Source: Dirofilaria immitis
Taxonomy: Eukaryota > Nematoda > Chromadorea > Rhabditida > Onchocercidae
Reading direction: 5' to 3'
DNA length: 64,000 nt
Assembly (NCBI GenBank): GCA_024305405.1
Contig: JAKNDB010000107.1
Span: forward strand, 4,076,501-4,140,500
Of the stretch, positions 14,601 to 27,069 are shown piece by piece. The notes under the pieces were generated by a model, which was not told where the DNA came from, made no database searches, and was given only the letters and a program-made list of their open reading frames with translations. Numbering within the stretch: position 1 is the first letter of the stretch; the number at the start of each line of letters is the position of its first letter. A program made the position numbers and the translations under genes.

Positions 14601-17600
14601 TGATTTCGAAGAGCCTATCCATTTAATTGGTCTTAATTTTAAAATTATAATCAAATAATATATTCAAATTATATCTAGCGGAAAGCAAATATTAGTAAGG
14701 AATTAAAATAAACAAATAAAAAAAATACCATATTTGATCAATGTATCAAGAAGACAAAATCCACCACCGTTGCAAGCTATTCCTACGACAATATCCAAAA
14801 GTTTATGGTTTGTTTCACAATTTAGACGGTTAAATAATTTAGCGCGATATTTCAACGAAAGACATGATAATGAAATTTCGAGAATTCTGAAAAATTCAAA
14901 ATTGAGAAATAAAAAAAAGTCTTAATTAAAATACAATGATATGAACAGTAGCAATTTCTTACCTACACCTGTGATGTTCTGGTGCACGGCAATTATTGGA
15001 TAATATTTGGACAAATTTAGAAATTTTTTCATTCTCTGTAAGTAAGGCCTAAAATATTGAAACATATTTAAAAATGATATTTACAATTATCACTGATTCA
15101 TTTATTCATGATTTACTGATAAAGATTATTGTTATTTGTTAATTTTGGACACCTTTTTTAATCTCATAACTATTATTGATTTCAAGTTCTTTCATTATTT
15201 ATTAAAAGTTTTGTGTAAATTTCTGTATAGTTAAATATGTTTAGTTAATTGTTTTTCAATTTATTAAATATAAGAATAATTTATGCTATCCAAATCACAT
15301 GAAAGCTATGCTATAAAAATAAAATTTATTTTAAATTGTATTACAATATTTGTATTGATTTCTTCCCATTAAATCAAAAAATTCGCTTATTTTTTGCCAT
15401 CTATCATGAAGTGATAAGTTTTCATGAATCAAAATTTTTAAACTTATTTCTTTCTTGAGCAATAATTCATTTATTTTCGAGAAAAACAAGTAACAGTCAA
15501 CTAAAAGATTATTATTTTCTCTTTTAATCATCATATTTACAAATATAACTTACAAAAATAATTGCACCAAAATTTTCATTATTTGAAATACACCATTCCT
15601 TCATATTTTGTAATTGCTTTAAAAATTCAATAGCATTTCGCTCTATCAAACATTTACGTAATCGAAAATAATATTTTTCGAAATTTTTACCCTAAAAATA
15701 CTGCCTTTTAAATCATCCAAAAAGAAAAAAACAAGAGATATATTCATCATTTTTAATATACATAACGTATTTCATTATAAAATTTTTCGATATTTCAATT
15801 ACAGTGGAAAGAAAGAATTTGGATATTATTTTAAATATTAAAATCGGTTTTATTCATTGAATGTTTAACGATAATTTATATTATACAAATGTTTAATTAG
15901 AATGAATTATTTTATATGTTATTAACAACTTAATCATTTTTAGTATGAAAATATTCATGCATTTTAATATCCACAAATTGAAAATCATATGAACTTTTTT
16001 CATTTTTAGCAATCATTTTTCTTACTAATATTTCATACTTTGAAATTTATCACTCCTCATTTATATTCAATGATTAATTGTGAAATTCATGTGCAGATAA
16101 CAAACCTGTTTAATAATTTTAAAAAGAATATTATCTAATTCACACGCTTTTGCTTGGCATATTTGTCGCAAAGGTGAACGAAGATTATAATTGCGAATTT
16201 TTCTGAAAACAAATGATATATTTCTGAGAAAAAGTATTAACATAATTTATTTAACTAATCCTAATAATATTGGAAATTATCTGAATGATGAGACTATCCC
16301 ACTATAGAAGAAAATAGGATTTAAAAAAAAAATTAGGAAAAGATAATTAGTAAAATAAAGCTTTGAATAATTTTTATGAAAATTCTAATACTCAAAATAT
16401 AATAAAACATTTCAATTAACATTGTTTAGAAAAAAAAATAAAATTTAATGATTTTTGAAGAAATATTATTCTTTGCTCTTTAACCTTGTCATTCATCATA
16501 TGAGATTTATTTTCGGAAAATTTATCATTAAAATAGTAAAATAGCCTGCCTATACAAATCCCTTAGAATTGTTAATATACCAGAAAGTAATGATATACCT
16601 GAATAAATAATAATAATACAATAACTTACATCCAAAACATACGAAGAATACAACCTTCTTTCCAGTTTCTTTGCTATAAAAGCTAATTCAGATCGTTCTA
16701 TAGCAGCGGATATTTTTGTTCGTTTCAAAAACTCTGATCATCACGAAATTCTTCATCATCAATCGCATCATATAATTGTTGCTTCTGCAAAGAAATATTT
16801 AAAGTGAAAATAATTCTGATATATTTGCTTTAAAAGTCCTAATTACCTAATATTTCATTTAACCATTACATTGAAATTATGAAAATAAAAAATTGAAACG
16901 AAAAATCGGTCCTTTTTTTTAATTAATACAATGAAAAATGAAAAAAAATTGTTGTAACTAATAAGATGAAAATAAGTTTTAATATTATGCTAATTAATTT
17001 GTTAAAGAAAAAATAAATGTAAAATTTTATTGAAAACAAAATTTTACTGATAATATTATATCTAAAAAAATAATAATAAAATTACTCGTAAAACTTTTTC
17101 AATAGTTGGTGAAACAGATCGGGTACGTTTCGTAGGAGCAGTAAATCCATTAGAAGTGATTTCAATATATTTTCTAGTCGATTTAGGAGTTGTTGTCTTA
17201 TTGTCTTTTTTGATTTCTGAAACTTTTATGAAAATTATTTTTTCTTCAAATACTATTAATCCTTTGAATGAATCCAAAAATGATAGGCGCTTTTTTGTTG
17301 TAAAATTCAAAATTATTTTGTATTTAACGATTTCTTCCAAATAGAACTCATACTTTGCGGATCGGGTCGAGAATGATCAATATTATATCTTTATCAATCA
17401 ATATCAATGTATTTTTGATATATTTATTAATATATTTATCAGTCAAATTTCATGATTTTTGCTTAATTACATTGCAAAGTTAAATCAAGTACAAATTGGA
17501 AAAATAACTTCGTGAAATTGAATTAAGAAACTCTTACGCTTACGTAAAATTATCCGATCTATCGAATTCATAATCATTATATACCCAGAAATTTAGAAAT

Positions 17601-20404
17601 ATCGTCGTTTTTTTTGTTTTTTTGTTTGAGATTCAAATAGGCTGATTTTTTTGAAATACAACGAAACAAATTAATAAATATGTTTTAAATAGATAAATCT
17701 ATTCTTCTTTCTTCTAAACAACTGTTTTCGTTTTTCTTTTTGCTCTCTCTGATACTATCAATTGAAATATTTAAATTGAAATTTCAAACAAACAAAAGAT
17801 ATGCCTTTCTTCCATTCTGATAGTTCGACATGTAAGTTACATTATGCTTCTTTCGGGGTGAACAATTTCTGATGACCAAATCTCTTCTTCTTAAAGATAA
17901 ACTTGGATTTAATTCAAAAATAGGATCGAAAACTTTATGTATATCGTCCTATCAACAGAATTAACTGACTTCTAACATAATGTTACTGCTTTATGGAAAC
18001 ATTCATACTTATAAAATATATTTGCGGGTAGATCGAAAATAAAAACGGATCCGAAGAGTATTTGATTATAATCAGTTTTAAATCTCTGTATTACTAGAAA
18101 GGAAGATCTGGAAATATTTTATCGGTTCTAATCATAGCGTTATTAGAAAAGAAGACATGGAAATATTTTTATTTTTTTCTTTCGAAATTCAAATTTCTAT
18201 TTCAAAATCAAAATAAAAATAGTGGAATCTTTCTATCCATATATAATCTATTACAAATGAGCATTTTGTTAAAAGATGATAAAAAAATAAATCAGAAAGA
18301 TAACTTCGTTAAAGCAAAATTAATACGCATTTTAGAACTTATCATCTAATGAACAACATATGTATCACTAATATCATCATCATAATAATGTTGATATTTT
18401 CATTTATTTTCGCTTAAGTGTACTGCTCCATCATGATAAAATAGGAGACAAGATAAACATTATCATGAAATATTTCATTTTTATCAATATAATTAATTAA
18501 AAACAATCAATGATATTTGTAAAAATTGAAATGAATTAAATGTAATGATTTAAAAAAGAATGATAATAAGGGGAGAGATAGAGAGAGAGAAAGAAAAAAA
18601 AACAATTAAGAAGCTATCTTAGTCGTATCTAATTACTTCATAATTTTTAATGATAACTATACATAGTATGTAAAACTACTTTTTTATTTATCATTTAAAC
18701 AATTTCAAATTTTTATAGCTTCATAAAAGGTCAAGTGTTAAACGAAATTAGATAGAAAGTAATAGCATGAAAAAGATGGAAGAAAACTTCAGAATTAATT
18801 TTATATAAACTTAAGACAGAAGAGAAATTGTAAGAATATCTCGAAATAAACTAAAATATAAATATGGCATAAAATAAAATAATACAAAATTATTTATCAC
18901 TCCCGAGATGAAAAAAAAGATAATATATTATAATACTTGTATATACGTACCTTTCGGTTTCTGAATTAATCTGAATCTTCGATTTTTTTATCGGACACTT
19001 TACGTCATCAACCTCAGAATCTTCCTTTCTTCTTCCTTCTTACTTCTTTTATCATTGCTGATAGATCCTGAATTAAAGGCGTAAAATGAACATGATATAT
19101 ATATGGTTTTATCGATCAGATGAAATTCATGAAGAAAGCTGTATTGCTTTCTTCAATCAATCTTTTAATCTCTGTCAATCTTTTTTTCACTTGTTGATCA
19201 AAGTTTTATAAAATTTCAATCAATTATTATATAATTTCCATCTATTTAGTATTTGCCCTTTTAGAAGGTGCATGAACATTTTTGTTATTATAATAAGAAA
19301 TTAGTTTTTTAAAATTCAGACAATAAATTCATTCGAATTTTTTTTTTCTAATCAGATTCATTCATCCATTACATTTGATAAATTTCAAAATAGCAATTAA
19401 TTTCATATTCGATTACATTGATTGGGAAAATTTATCAAGATTATTACTATGGCATAATACGATATGTTTCGCATGGATAAGAAGCATTTTGAGATCGTAT
19501 TCTAAGAGAAGAAGTAGAATTAGGGAAAAATTGAAATGGAAAAAATTAATATAAAGTTTCAATTAAAAGATTTAATTTGACAAAACTCTGTTAATATTAT
19601 AGAAATTCAATAGAAGCGTGAAATTTTCTGACTATTTATAGCCCAAGATTGATGAAATTGATAAAAGTTTAAAAATTTATGATAAATTTTATGATTAAAT
19701 TTGATAAAATTGCTATCATTTTTTGATAAAACTTTTCGTTCCAGTTTAAAGAAGCATACTTACGAATCAAATGAATAAGATTATGCTTTCGTATATACTT
19801 TTGAAGGCATCAACATGTTGAATAGATTGAAATGGTTCCCAAGTATCTTGATCCGGAAAACCTTTCCAGCAAACCTGAAGATATACTGGTAATTCTTCAC
19901 TATCAATTAGTATGTACAGAATTTTACAACATATATTAACAAGAATTTCAATCTTTACCGACATGTGTTCAAATATCGGAAAAAGGAAGTGATAATATAA
20001 CAAATAAAATAATCATACACGAAAAAATGGGCAGTTATATGAAACTTTCCGTTCATCTATCAATTTTTTACGTCTTAATTCACCATAGCTGAAATTGATT
20101 GTGATGATAAAATATAATAAATATTTATTAATAAATTCATTAATTAATAAATTAATTTTTGAAAAAATCAATAACTTTTTCATACACAAAAATTATCAAT
20201 TTTGTAAATTAGCGAAAATTTTAATTGCGAAATATGAATAATACAGATTATTCACCTTTTATGATTAACAATCTTTTCAACAATAAATATTCCATCTGGA
20301 AGAGTTAATTCATCATTTGATATTGATGAACTTGTTTCTGATGCTTCTATTTCCATATCATCTGTTTCATCATCCGATGCATCAAAAATCTTCATTATGA
20401 TCAT
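11633..20404 (-). CDS. Chromodomain protein with possible ankyrin-like C-terminal half (frameshifted as read)
   Basis: Exons, 5' to 3': 20404-20256, 20088-20021, 19885-19764, 19067-18951, 17216-17086, 16784-16630, 16202-16106, 15691-15554, 15048-14963, 14886-14729, 14339-14272, 13788-13705, 12551-12464, and possibly 11741-11633 (ends TGA). The N-terminus is acidic. Then comes a chromodomain: FIVEKIVNHK, an insertion of about 25 residues in exon 2, then VCWKGFPDQDTWEPF. Such domains usually bind methylated histone tails, which suggests a nuclear chromatin reader. A basic K/S/T-rich linker follows (TKRTRSVSP). The C-terminal exons have spaced helical segments resembling degenerate ankyrin repeats (HALRQYVLNGNEKAISHLIL), an MPP8-like layout, but that is weak. 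Single bases are missing in exons 3, 4 and 6, and the phases of the exon 4/5 and 6/7 junctions are unresolved. The last exon is uncertain. No SET domain is seen, so it is not a SUV39-type methyltransferase. Confidence 0.6.
14085..14240. repeat. Tandem repeat, about 2.6 copies of a 58-67-base unit, in an intron
   Basis: The unit contains gcatatattataaatt, then aagttagatttata, then a gatctattgttgcata-like end. Copies begin near 14090, 14143 and 14205, the last one partial. It lies in the chromodomain-gene intron between exons 14886-14729 and 14339-14272. Confidence 0.65.
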
Positions 20405-20416
20405 AAAATTTCCTGC
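20405..20416 (-). promoter_or_regulatory. Possible spliced-leader (or cis) acceptor just before the chromodomain-gene ATG
   Basis: On the minus strand the sequence atgcag ends about ten bases before the ATG at 20404. In filarial worms most such acceptors close to a start codon receive a trans-spliced leader. It is not preceded by a strong pyrimidine run, so a cis-spliced upstream exon is also possible. Confidence 0.35.
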
Positions 20417-21255
20417 ATTATGTAATCCCATTATATGCTAATCCTTCCGAAAATTTCATCGATTCGAAACATTTAACGAAATAATTTTAAGCATAAATAG
20501 AAAAAAAAGGAAGAACTCATTAAATAAAGCATATTAATTAATAAGCAAATTGATATTTTAATATGATTCCATTTATATCTTATAGTATTTTATGATAAAT
20601 ATTTAAGCTAAGACTATCTTTTATAAATCGTTTATAAATTGTATATATCAACTAACAATATATATGTATAACGTATTCTCTGAAATGAATAGTAATTTTA
20701 ATTTCACACTGAATATTTCATGCAATAAAGATAATGAAGGAAATTATAGTAATACCGTATTGATTGATTATTTTTTGAATATTTTACTTCATCAACGATT
20801 TCAACCTGGTAGAATGAATATATTGCATACTATTGTATGCCTAAATATTTATGAAACCATTTCATATTTACTGATGCATAAATTCAATTAATCGATTAAT
20901 CATTTCCATTTTTCATTTTAACAATTGACCTTTTTCTTTTTCAATTTCAATGCGTTGATATAATTGCTATAGGAGTAGATCAAAATAATATTCGCTATTC
21001 ATATAATAAATGAGATTAACTTTATCAATTTATTGTTATTCATTGCTGTTAATACAAATTTTTCCTTTCCATTGCAACCAATCATTATCACTTATTTTAT
21101 TATCCATTGATTACTGTAATTATTTATATCATATATTCATTTTGTTCTCTCATTTCTATTAAGATATCAACATAATGTGATATTTAAATGTATATATTTG
21201 TTATTATATATATATACTTGTTACATGTAATATTTCCATTTACATATTAGACAAG

Positions 21256-21293
21256 TAATATCTAATTGATAACTTCTTATCAATTAGATATTA
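21256..21293. repeat. Perfect inverted repeat (17-base stem, 4-base loop)
   Basis: The left arm 21256-21272 (taatatctaattgataa) is exactly complementary to the right arm 21277-21293, with the loop cttc between. It lies about 0.85 kb upstream of the chromodomain-gene start. The stem is AT-rich, there is no T-run to suggest a bacterial-type terminator, and it is too short for a typical microRNA precursor. It may be the remnant of a small inverted-repeat element. Confidence 0.85.
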
Positions 21294-22780
21294 ATTATTT
21301 CCAATTAATAGAGTTTAATTGCAAGTTGAATCATTCTAAAGTTTTTTAATATAGTATAAAAATTACGATAGCATGCATATTTTCTATTTAATACTTAATT
21401 AAGCAAAAGCTATATGTCCTCATAATTTTTTTATTTACATATATTCTTTGCAATAACCAAAATTATCTAATATTTTGATGATTTCAGAACTGATCAAATT
21501 TTCGCTCTTCTCCTCGTTTCATTCTTTAATTTTCTTCATTTTTTTAATCTTTACAATCTCACTAATTTCACACAACATTTTCCTTTCCTTCTATTCTCTA
21601 TCTCTTATTTTTAAATTTGAAAATCTATTTAAATAACGACTAAGGATGGAAGATAAAAAAGCAAAAAACAAATGTATAAAATTCAATGAAAAGAAATTGA
21701 AAACAAAAAACAACAATCAATGTTTGATCTTAATATTAGCAATCGATCCTTGTTATTCTAGGAAATCATTCATAATTTTTTATATTTCTCATCATACAGC
21801 GGCTAACAACAAAATCGTAATCTTCTTATTCTAAATTAATATTAATCTTTTTGTGCCTTTTATTATCAAATAATCTTAACAAAGGAGGCAAAAAAGAAAA
21901 TAGAAACATCATATAAAATTTGGTTTACGATCATATTTATGATTATCAATCAATCAGTTAAGGATTGTTCATTTCTTGTTCTCATTATATCAGAATATTG
22001 ATTAAGGAATTGAAATTATTTTTTAGTTAATAATGATGATGGTCGAAAAAGAAAAATTCTTATTTTATAACGAAATGAAAACTTAATCGATCTTTTCATA
22101 CAGTTTCTTACAGTACATTAGATTGATTGAAATTTCTTTTAGAAAGATAAATAAGAAAGAATATCCCTCTCGTTACAATTTCCTAATTATTTTTCAGCAT
22201 GTCTCATTCATTTATATATTACTAAAATTATATAATCTTTGCTGTAATATTCTTCTCTTCTGCTTTTAATAATTATTACAACTTTGATAATTATCATTTT
22301 ATTTATTAGATGAAAAAGAAAATCCAACTAATTTCATTCAATCATACTCAAAGTACTATTATTATAAATGACTTCAAGTAACTCATCAATCCTAAAAGAT
22401 AATTAAGTTAATTATTATACATACATAAAACTTCAAATGTATTTTTACTATCATAATAAAAGCGATGATATCATTCAGGAAATTTTATTCTATCGTATTC
22501 AACGGCTACTGTAATTACAAAAGGAATGAATCATCAATTTGAATTGATCAATAAGTGTTTACATATTATAGAAGTAATAAGATAGATTATCTAATATTTT
22601 CATATTTTAATCGTTTCTAATTTTGTTAGCGTAATAAATACACTGGAAATTAAATACTTTTTTTTCCTCATTCTTTCTACCAAATCATTGATTAATACAT
22701 ACTCATTTCCTCGAGATATTGTCTAAAAATTTTCCCGAAACATGAATGAATGTCTTGCTACACTTCTTTCATTTTTTTTA

Positions 22781-22950
22781 TTCCCATCAATTGAACAATT
22801 TACTTAGTTTTTTTCCTTTTTTCAAGTACTAAAATATAACTTGCACTATAGTTTATTAATAATTTATGAAAATCCATCAATTGAATAATTTACTCATTTT
22901 TTTTTCGTTTTTCAAATGAATTTATTATAGCTTATTAATAATCTATGAAA
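22781..22950. repeat. Tandem duplication, two copies of about 80-90 bases
   Basis: Both copies begin ccatcaattgaa(c/t)aattta and end with a version of ttattaata-at-tatgaaaat. The first spans about 22787-22871, the second about 22873-22950. They differ by several substitutions and a short deletion in the second. Confidence 0.7.
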
Positions 22951-25941
22951 ATATCAATGAAAACAAACGATAAAATTAAGAAAACATTTTGTAAAATAAT
23001 TTATCATTATTCAGATAAATTATATTAAAAACTCGAAAATCATTTCTTCAAAAAAAACATTACACTGAATTAGTAATTAAATTAAACTTTATTACATATT
23101 TGTTCATTAAAAATAGTTTGAATAGTAACTAAAAATGTAATATAAATTAGTTCAATTTATATACTAAATTTATCAATAGCTACTAGAATATGTCAATTTT
23201 TGATTAATAATCTTAATGATTCAAATAAAACATTTTGCATTTTGTATCACAAAACAACTGCTACTGTAATTTATGATGAATAATTTTAAGTAGAAAAATG
23301 AAGCGAAGCTATATTTTAATAGCAGATGAGAAGTCATAAGAAAATAAAAATGTTTCACAAGTATTTACAGAATTCTATTGTATTTTTCATATCTTATTTA
23401 AATTCCTCGAACAAAATTTCAAAATTCTCTATTTCTTCTCTTAGAGCAAATATTTGCTGTAATTTTTTGAAAACAAATTTCAATTAGCTTATGAAAAATA
23501 ACATAGAATTCTAATGACACATACATAACTCAAATTATCTAATCATGATATTATCAACAAATAGATTTGTTTATAGTACTTAGAAATATATGCGACATTT
23601 CCGGACTTGCGTAACAAAAATAAACTAATCTGTAATTAAGGGTGTCTACAGCAAAAACCAACATTCTAATCGATATTTGATATCAACTTTGCTTAATTAT
23701 GTCAAAGCCAATATTTGCTGTTAAACTTACGTAAAACTTTGTTGAAATGTTATCTTTGTTGTTGGAATCGCACTTACTAATCAACTTTAATTAATTCTGG
23801 CTCATTACATTCATAAATTAAATGTGACAGACTTTTAAATTGATTATAAAGCCAAAAAAAGATCACTGTAATCAGTCCTTACCAACTACATTTATAATCT
23901 TAATTGAATCTAATAGAAAATAATCATGGCTAATTCAAATATATTACCAAAACAATCTCAAACACGCTAATCACGTGATATATTCTTTCTAAATTTTATC
24001 GAAATCTTAAAACATCCTGTTGCAATACAGAACGAGTATTTAAATAATAAAACTTAAATACTAAAAAGAATATTTAAAAGAATACTAAAAAGAATCGTTG
24101 CAATTTGCAAGCCATATCAACTTAATTTTAATCCATTAATCATTTCCCATTATTTAAACAGTTTAATCTTGCAAATATAATGCAAATACAATGTTTATAA
24201 ACCATAAATGAATTATATTTTAATTCATCTTTTTTGATAGATGATTGTAATAATTAAAATAAGTAAAATTATTCTCTTGATGATGACTCCATATTCCACT
24301 TTATCGCATGATAGTAAGAATCTACATTGCTTGGAAATTTTTATATTTCGGTAATTCTTCATTGTTTATCTATTTATTACTGTTCTATTTATCTGTATCT
24401 TTGAACTGAAGTTCATGAAATACACTAAGTTCAATACTTAAACATTAGTATGTTATGCACTTGGGTATACTTTGGTTTGGTATTTGGATATGATATTGAA
24501 TAGTTATGCGAACTGGGTGCTGAATGACCAATATAATAGAATTGGCCATTTGCGTTTTGAAAATTGAACAAAATACAAAATGCATTTGTTAAAGAAAAAT
24601 GAGAAGAGGAAAAAGAAGTCTGCTTTTCTATACAGTTCTATCCAAACAAAATATAATCTGAATTTGTTTACAGAATAATCGATAAATATGAAAAACTTTG
24701 TCCACATCGCTTTTTTTATGATTACTAAATTTCCAGATCCATTGTAAGTTATCGAATGTATGAAAAAACGAAAAACAATGCTGACAACGAATTAGAATAA
24801 CTATTTTTGAAGCAATGAATCAAATTTGTTTGATTTAATAAACAAATTGTACCACATGATTAATGAAGACTATTTAGGAAATCAAAAATCTATGCGTCAT
24901 GAATTCATCAACACATAATTAAAATGTAATAATCCACTTATAATTTATCATAATTCATCAGTTGAATTTTGGAAGAGATATCTGATCAATTTTTAGATAA
25001 TCTAAATTCTTTTCAAGCATGAAATGAAACCAAGATTCATTTAAAGCATTCATAAAATTTTATATATCAGAATTATTATATATTCTAATCTATCAGTTTT
25101 ACAGTTCTTCCGTCTCGCTCATTGTAATACTTATAACAAGAAAAAAATTACCGGCGAATAACAGATGAAAAATAAAAGCCATTTATTGTCCATTTTTTGA
25201 CACGTCTTCATATTATACCTCATGGAATTTCTGTGGGAAGGGACAAGTCATCATAGCAACACTGAATGACGAAATGCTTTGTCATAATGGAAAATGAAAT
25301 AACAAAGCAAAAAGATACAAATGAAATGTATTCGTTTACTAGGCCGAATCAAGATTATCAAGATAATGTAAAACCCTTTGATCGTCATAAGTTTATCCAT
25401 TCCTCACAAACTTATCTCACTCATGGAATTAATGAAAAACACAACACTTTTATTAATTTGTCGGAATGATACTAATTATAGCTGATAAAGTTGGTAGATA
25501 TTGCAAATGATAGCAATGAATCAAAGAGGAATATTAATCTGAGGAATATTGCAGAGTTTAGCATTCCATCATCGGAATTTTTTAATATCATTGTATCATT
25601 TAGTGACCAATAATCAAATTTCTATTTCATTCGGAAAAAATTGCAAAACTCAGAAGAAATCTGGAAAGAATTAGGATTGAGAATTTTGCGACCAAAAATA
25701 ACAATTACTCATTTCATCCACCCACTTCACTCTGATCTCTTTACGCAGACACAATCGACCGCCAAATTAACACACGCGAAAGAGATGCGAAATTCGCGAA
25801 AAACGTATGACAACTTAATATAAGCAATTATTTATATCCTTTATCAAATTTACTTAACATTTTCTTCCATCCGGATTTTGCGTTTAAACGTGAGTTTTGA
25901 TGGAGATATGCTATCAACAACAGTCGCATGATTATTTAGTG

Positions 25942-26145
25942 CTACATGTGACTCGTCACGTCAACATATAACAATATGTAAACGGGCAAACTTGCTGCAA
26001 AATTAGGAAGAAACACCGGAACTCCGCCAATACCAACAGGAACACGCCTCAATTTCACGTAGAAACCTGGTTCCATCACTGCATTTAAACCATCAGAGTA
26101 AACGTCACGCTTGTCGGCTCGCCATTGTGCAACACTTTCATCCAA
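25942..26145 (-). other. Unrecognised open frame in a GC-richer island
   Basis: This minus-strand frame of 67 residues (contains WRADKRDVYSDGLNAVMEPG and VPVGIGGVPVFLPN) looks more protein-like than other intergenic frames, and the DNA from about 25.7 to 26.2 kb is clearly richer in G and C than its surroundings. The frame continues upstream past one TGA for about 15 residues. No domain is recognised, and no splice sites clearly bound it. It could be an exon of an unannotated gene, a decayed gene or a transferred fragment; I cannot choose. Confidence 0.3.
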
Positions 26146-27069
26146 CCAACTCTCATGCCTTGAAAGTCAACTCGGGATGGGCACATCAAACCCATTCGTA
26201 CTTTCGAAACTTGGTAGTTTTCAATAACTTATTTTTTAATGAATTTGATCTTCTTTACTTTTAGTTTAATGGGTATGGAATTGATGCAATTTTCAGATCA
26301 AATTTAGAACTTGTACAACACTTCATCAGATTAAATTTGAAACTGTGTACGATAACACTTTATATGGTTTACTATATTCAATAAAGAATGTCCAAGTATT
26401 AACAACAATAGGGTATCAAAGTAGGTATTTGAAAATTTTAAGAACTCGATAGCTTCCATTATACAGAGGAATGTTAAATCATGAAGAATGTTGATAAAAA
26501 CAACCTCAAAGGAATAACAAACATAATTTAAATCATATTTCCGAAGCTCTGGAATTACATGATTCCTTAACATTCCAGATCTGTGAAGTAATAGTAAATC
26601 TTCGTTGTTATTTGAAATTTAAGTGATGGTAGTACGAAACTTCAAGAATTTCAAAGTTTGCATGCTTCCAGAAAAGGAAGAAATTTACAAGATTCAAAAA
26701 ATACTGAAATACGCTGCATAATAGGAAGTAAATAGTGACAAGGTCGCAGAATTATAGAAAACAAAATTTATAAGAAAAAGAAAAAACTTATGGATGCAGA
26801 ATATCAAAAGTTATTTTCTAATAAAAACAAATGTATTTCGAGGATTTTATGCAAAAATACCAACGAAAATAAACAAAATAATTGAAGAGATAGATTTTTA
26901 CCGCGTTATTGATGAGACATATAATTTCTTGCATGCGGTGCTTATTGGAGTAGACGATATTTCAAATATTAGGAGGAGGTCTATCATGGCTCGTTAATAT
27001 GGATCGCAATATTCTTAATCTGATATAGAAATTTGAACTATCTCGCTTCTAACGTAATATTCTCATCAC

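Larger units (their letters stand above)
20417..27069. other. 6.6-kb gene-poor region between topoisomerase II and the chromodomain gene
   Basis: This stretch should hold the 3' end of the topoisomerase transcript (right side) and the promoter of the chromodomain gene (left side). I see no exon series with splice sites. It contains a perfect 17-base hairpin at 21256-21293, an ~85-base tandem duplication at 22.78-22.95 kb, and a GC-richer island at about 25.9-26.2 kb with an unusual open frame (separate entries). Other open frames (20664-20891 plus, 25266-25469 plus, 25641-25823 plus, 26331-26573 minus, 26794-26997 plus) are not recognised and lack support. Confidence 0.55.

Noticed and set aside
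15331..15534. A 67-residue minus-strand frame between two chromodomain-gene exons
   Set aside because: The flanking exons (15691-15554 and 15048-14963) join in phase without it, and it lacks a matching donor and acceptor.
12464..20404. SUV39-type histone methyltransferase
   Set aside because: The chromodomain suggested it, but none of the downstream exons contains pre-SET cysteines or SET motifs.
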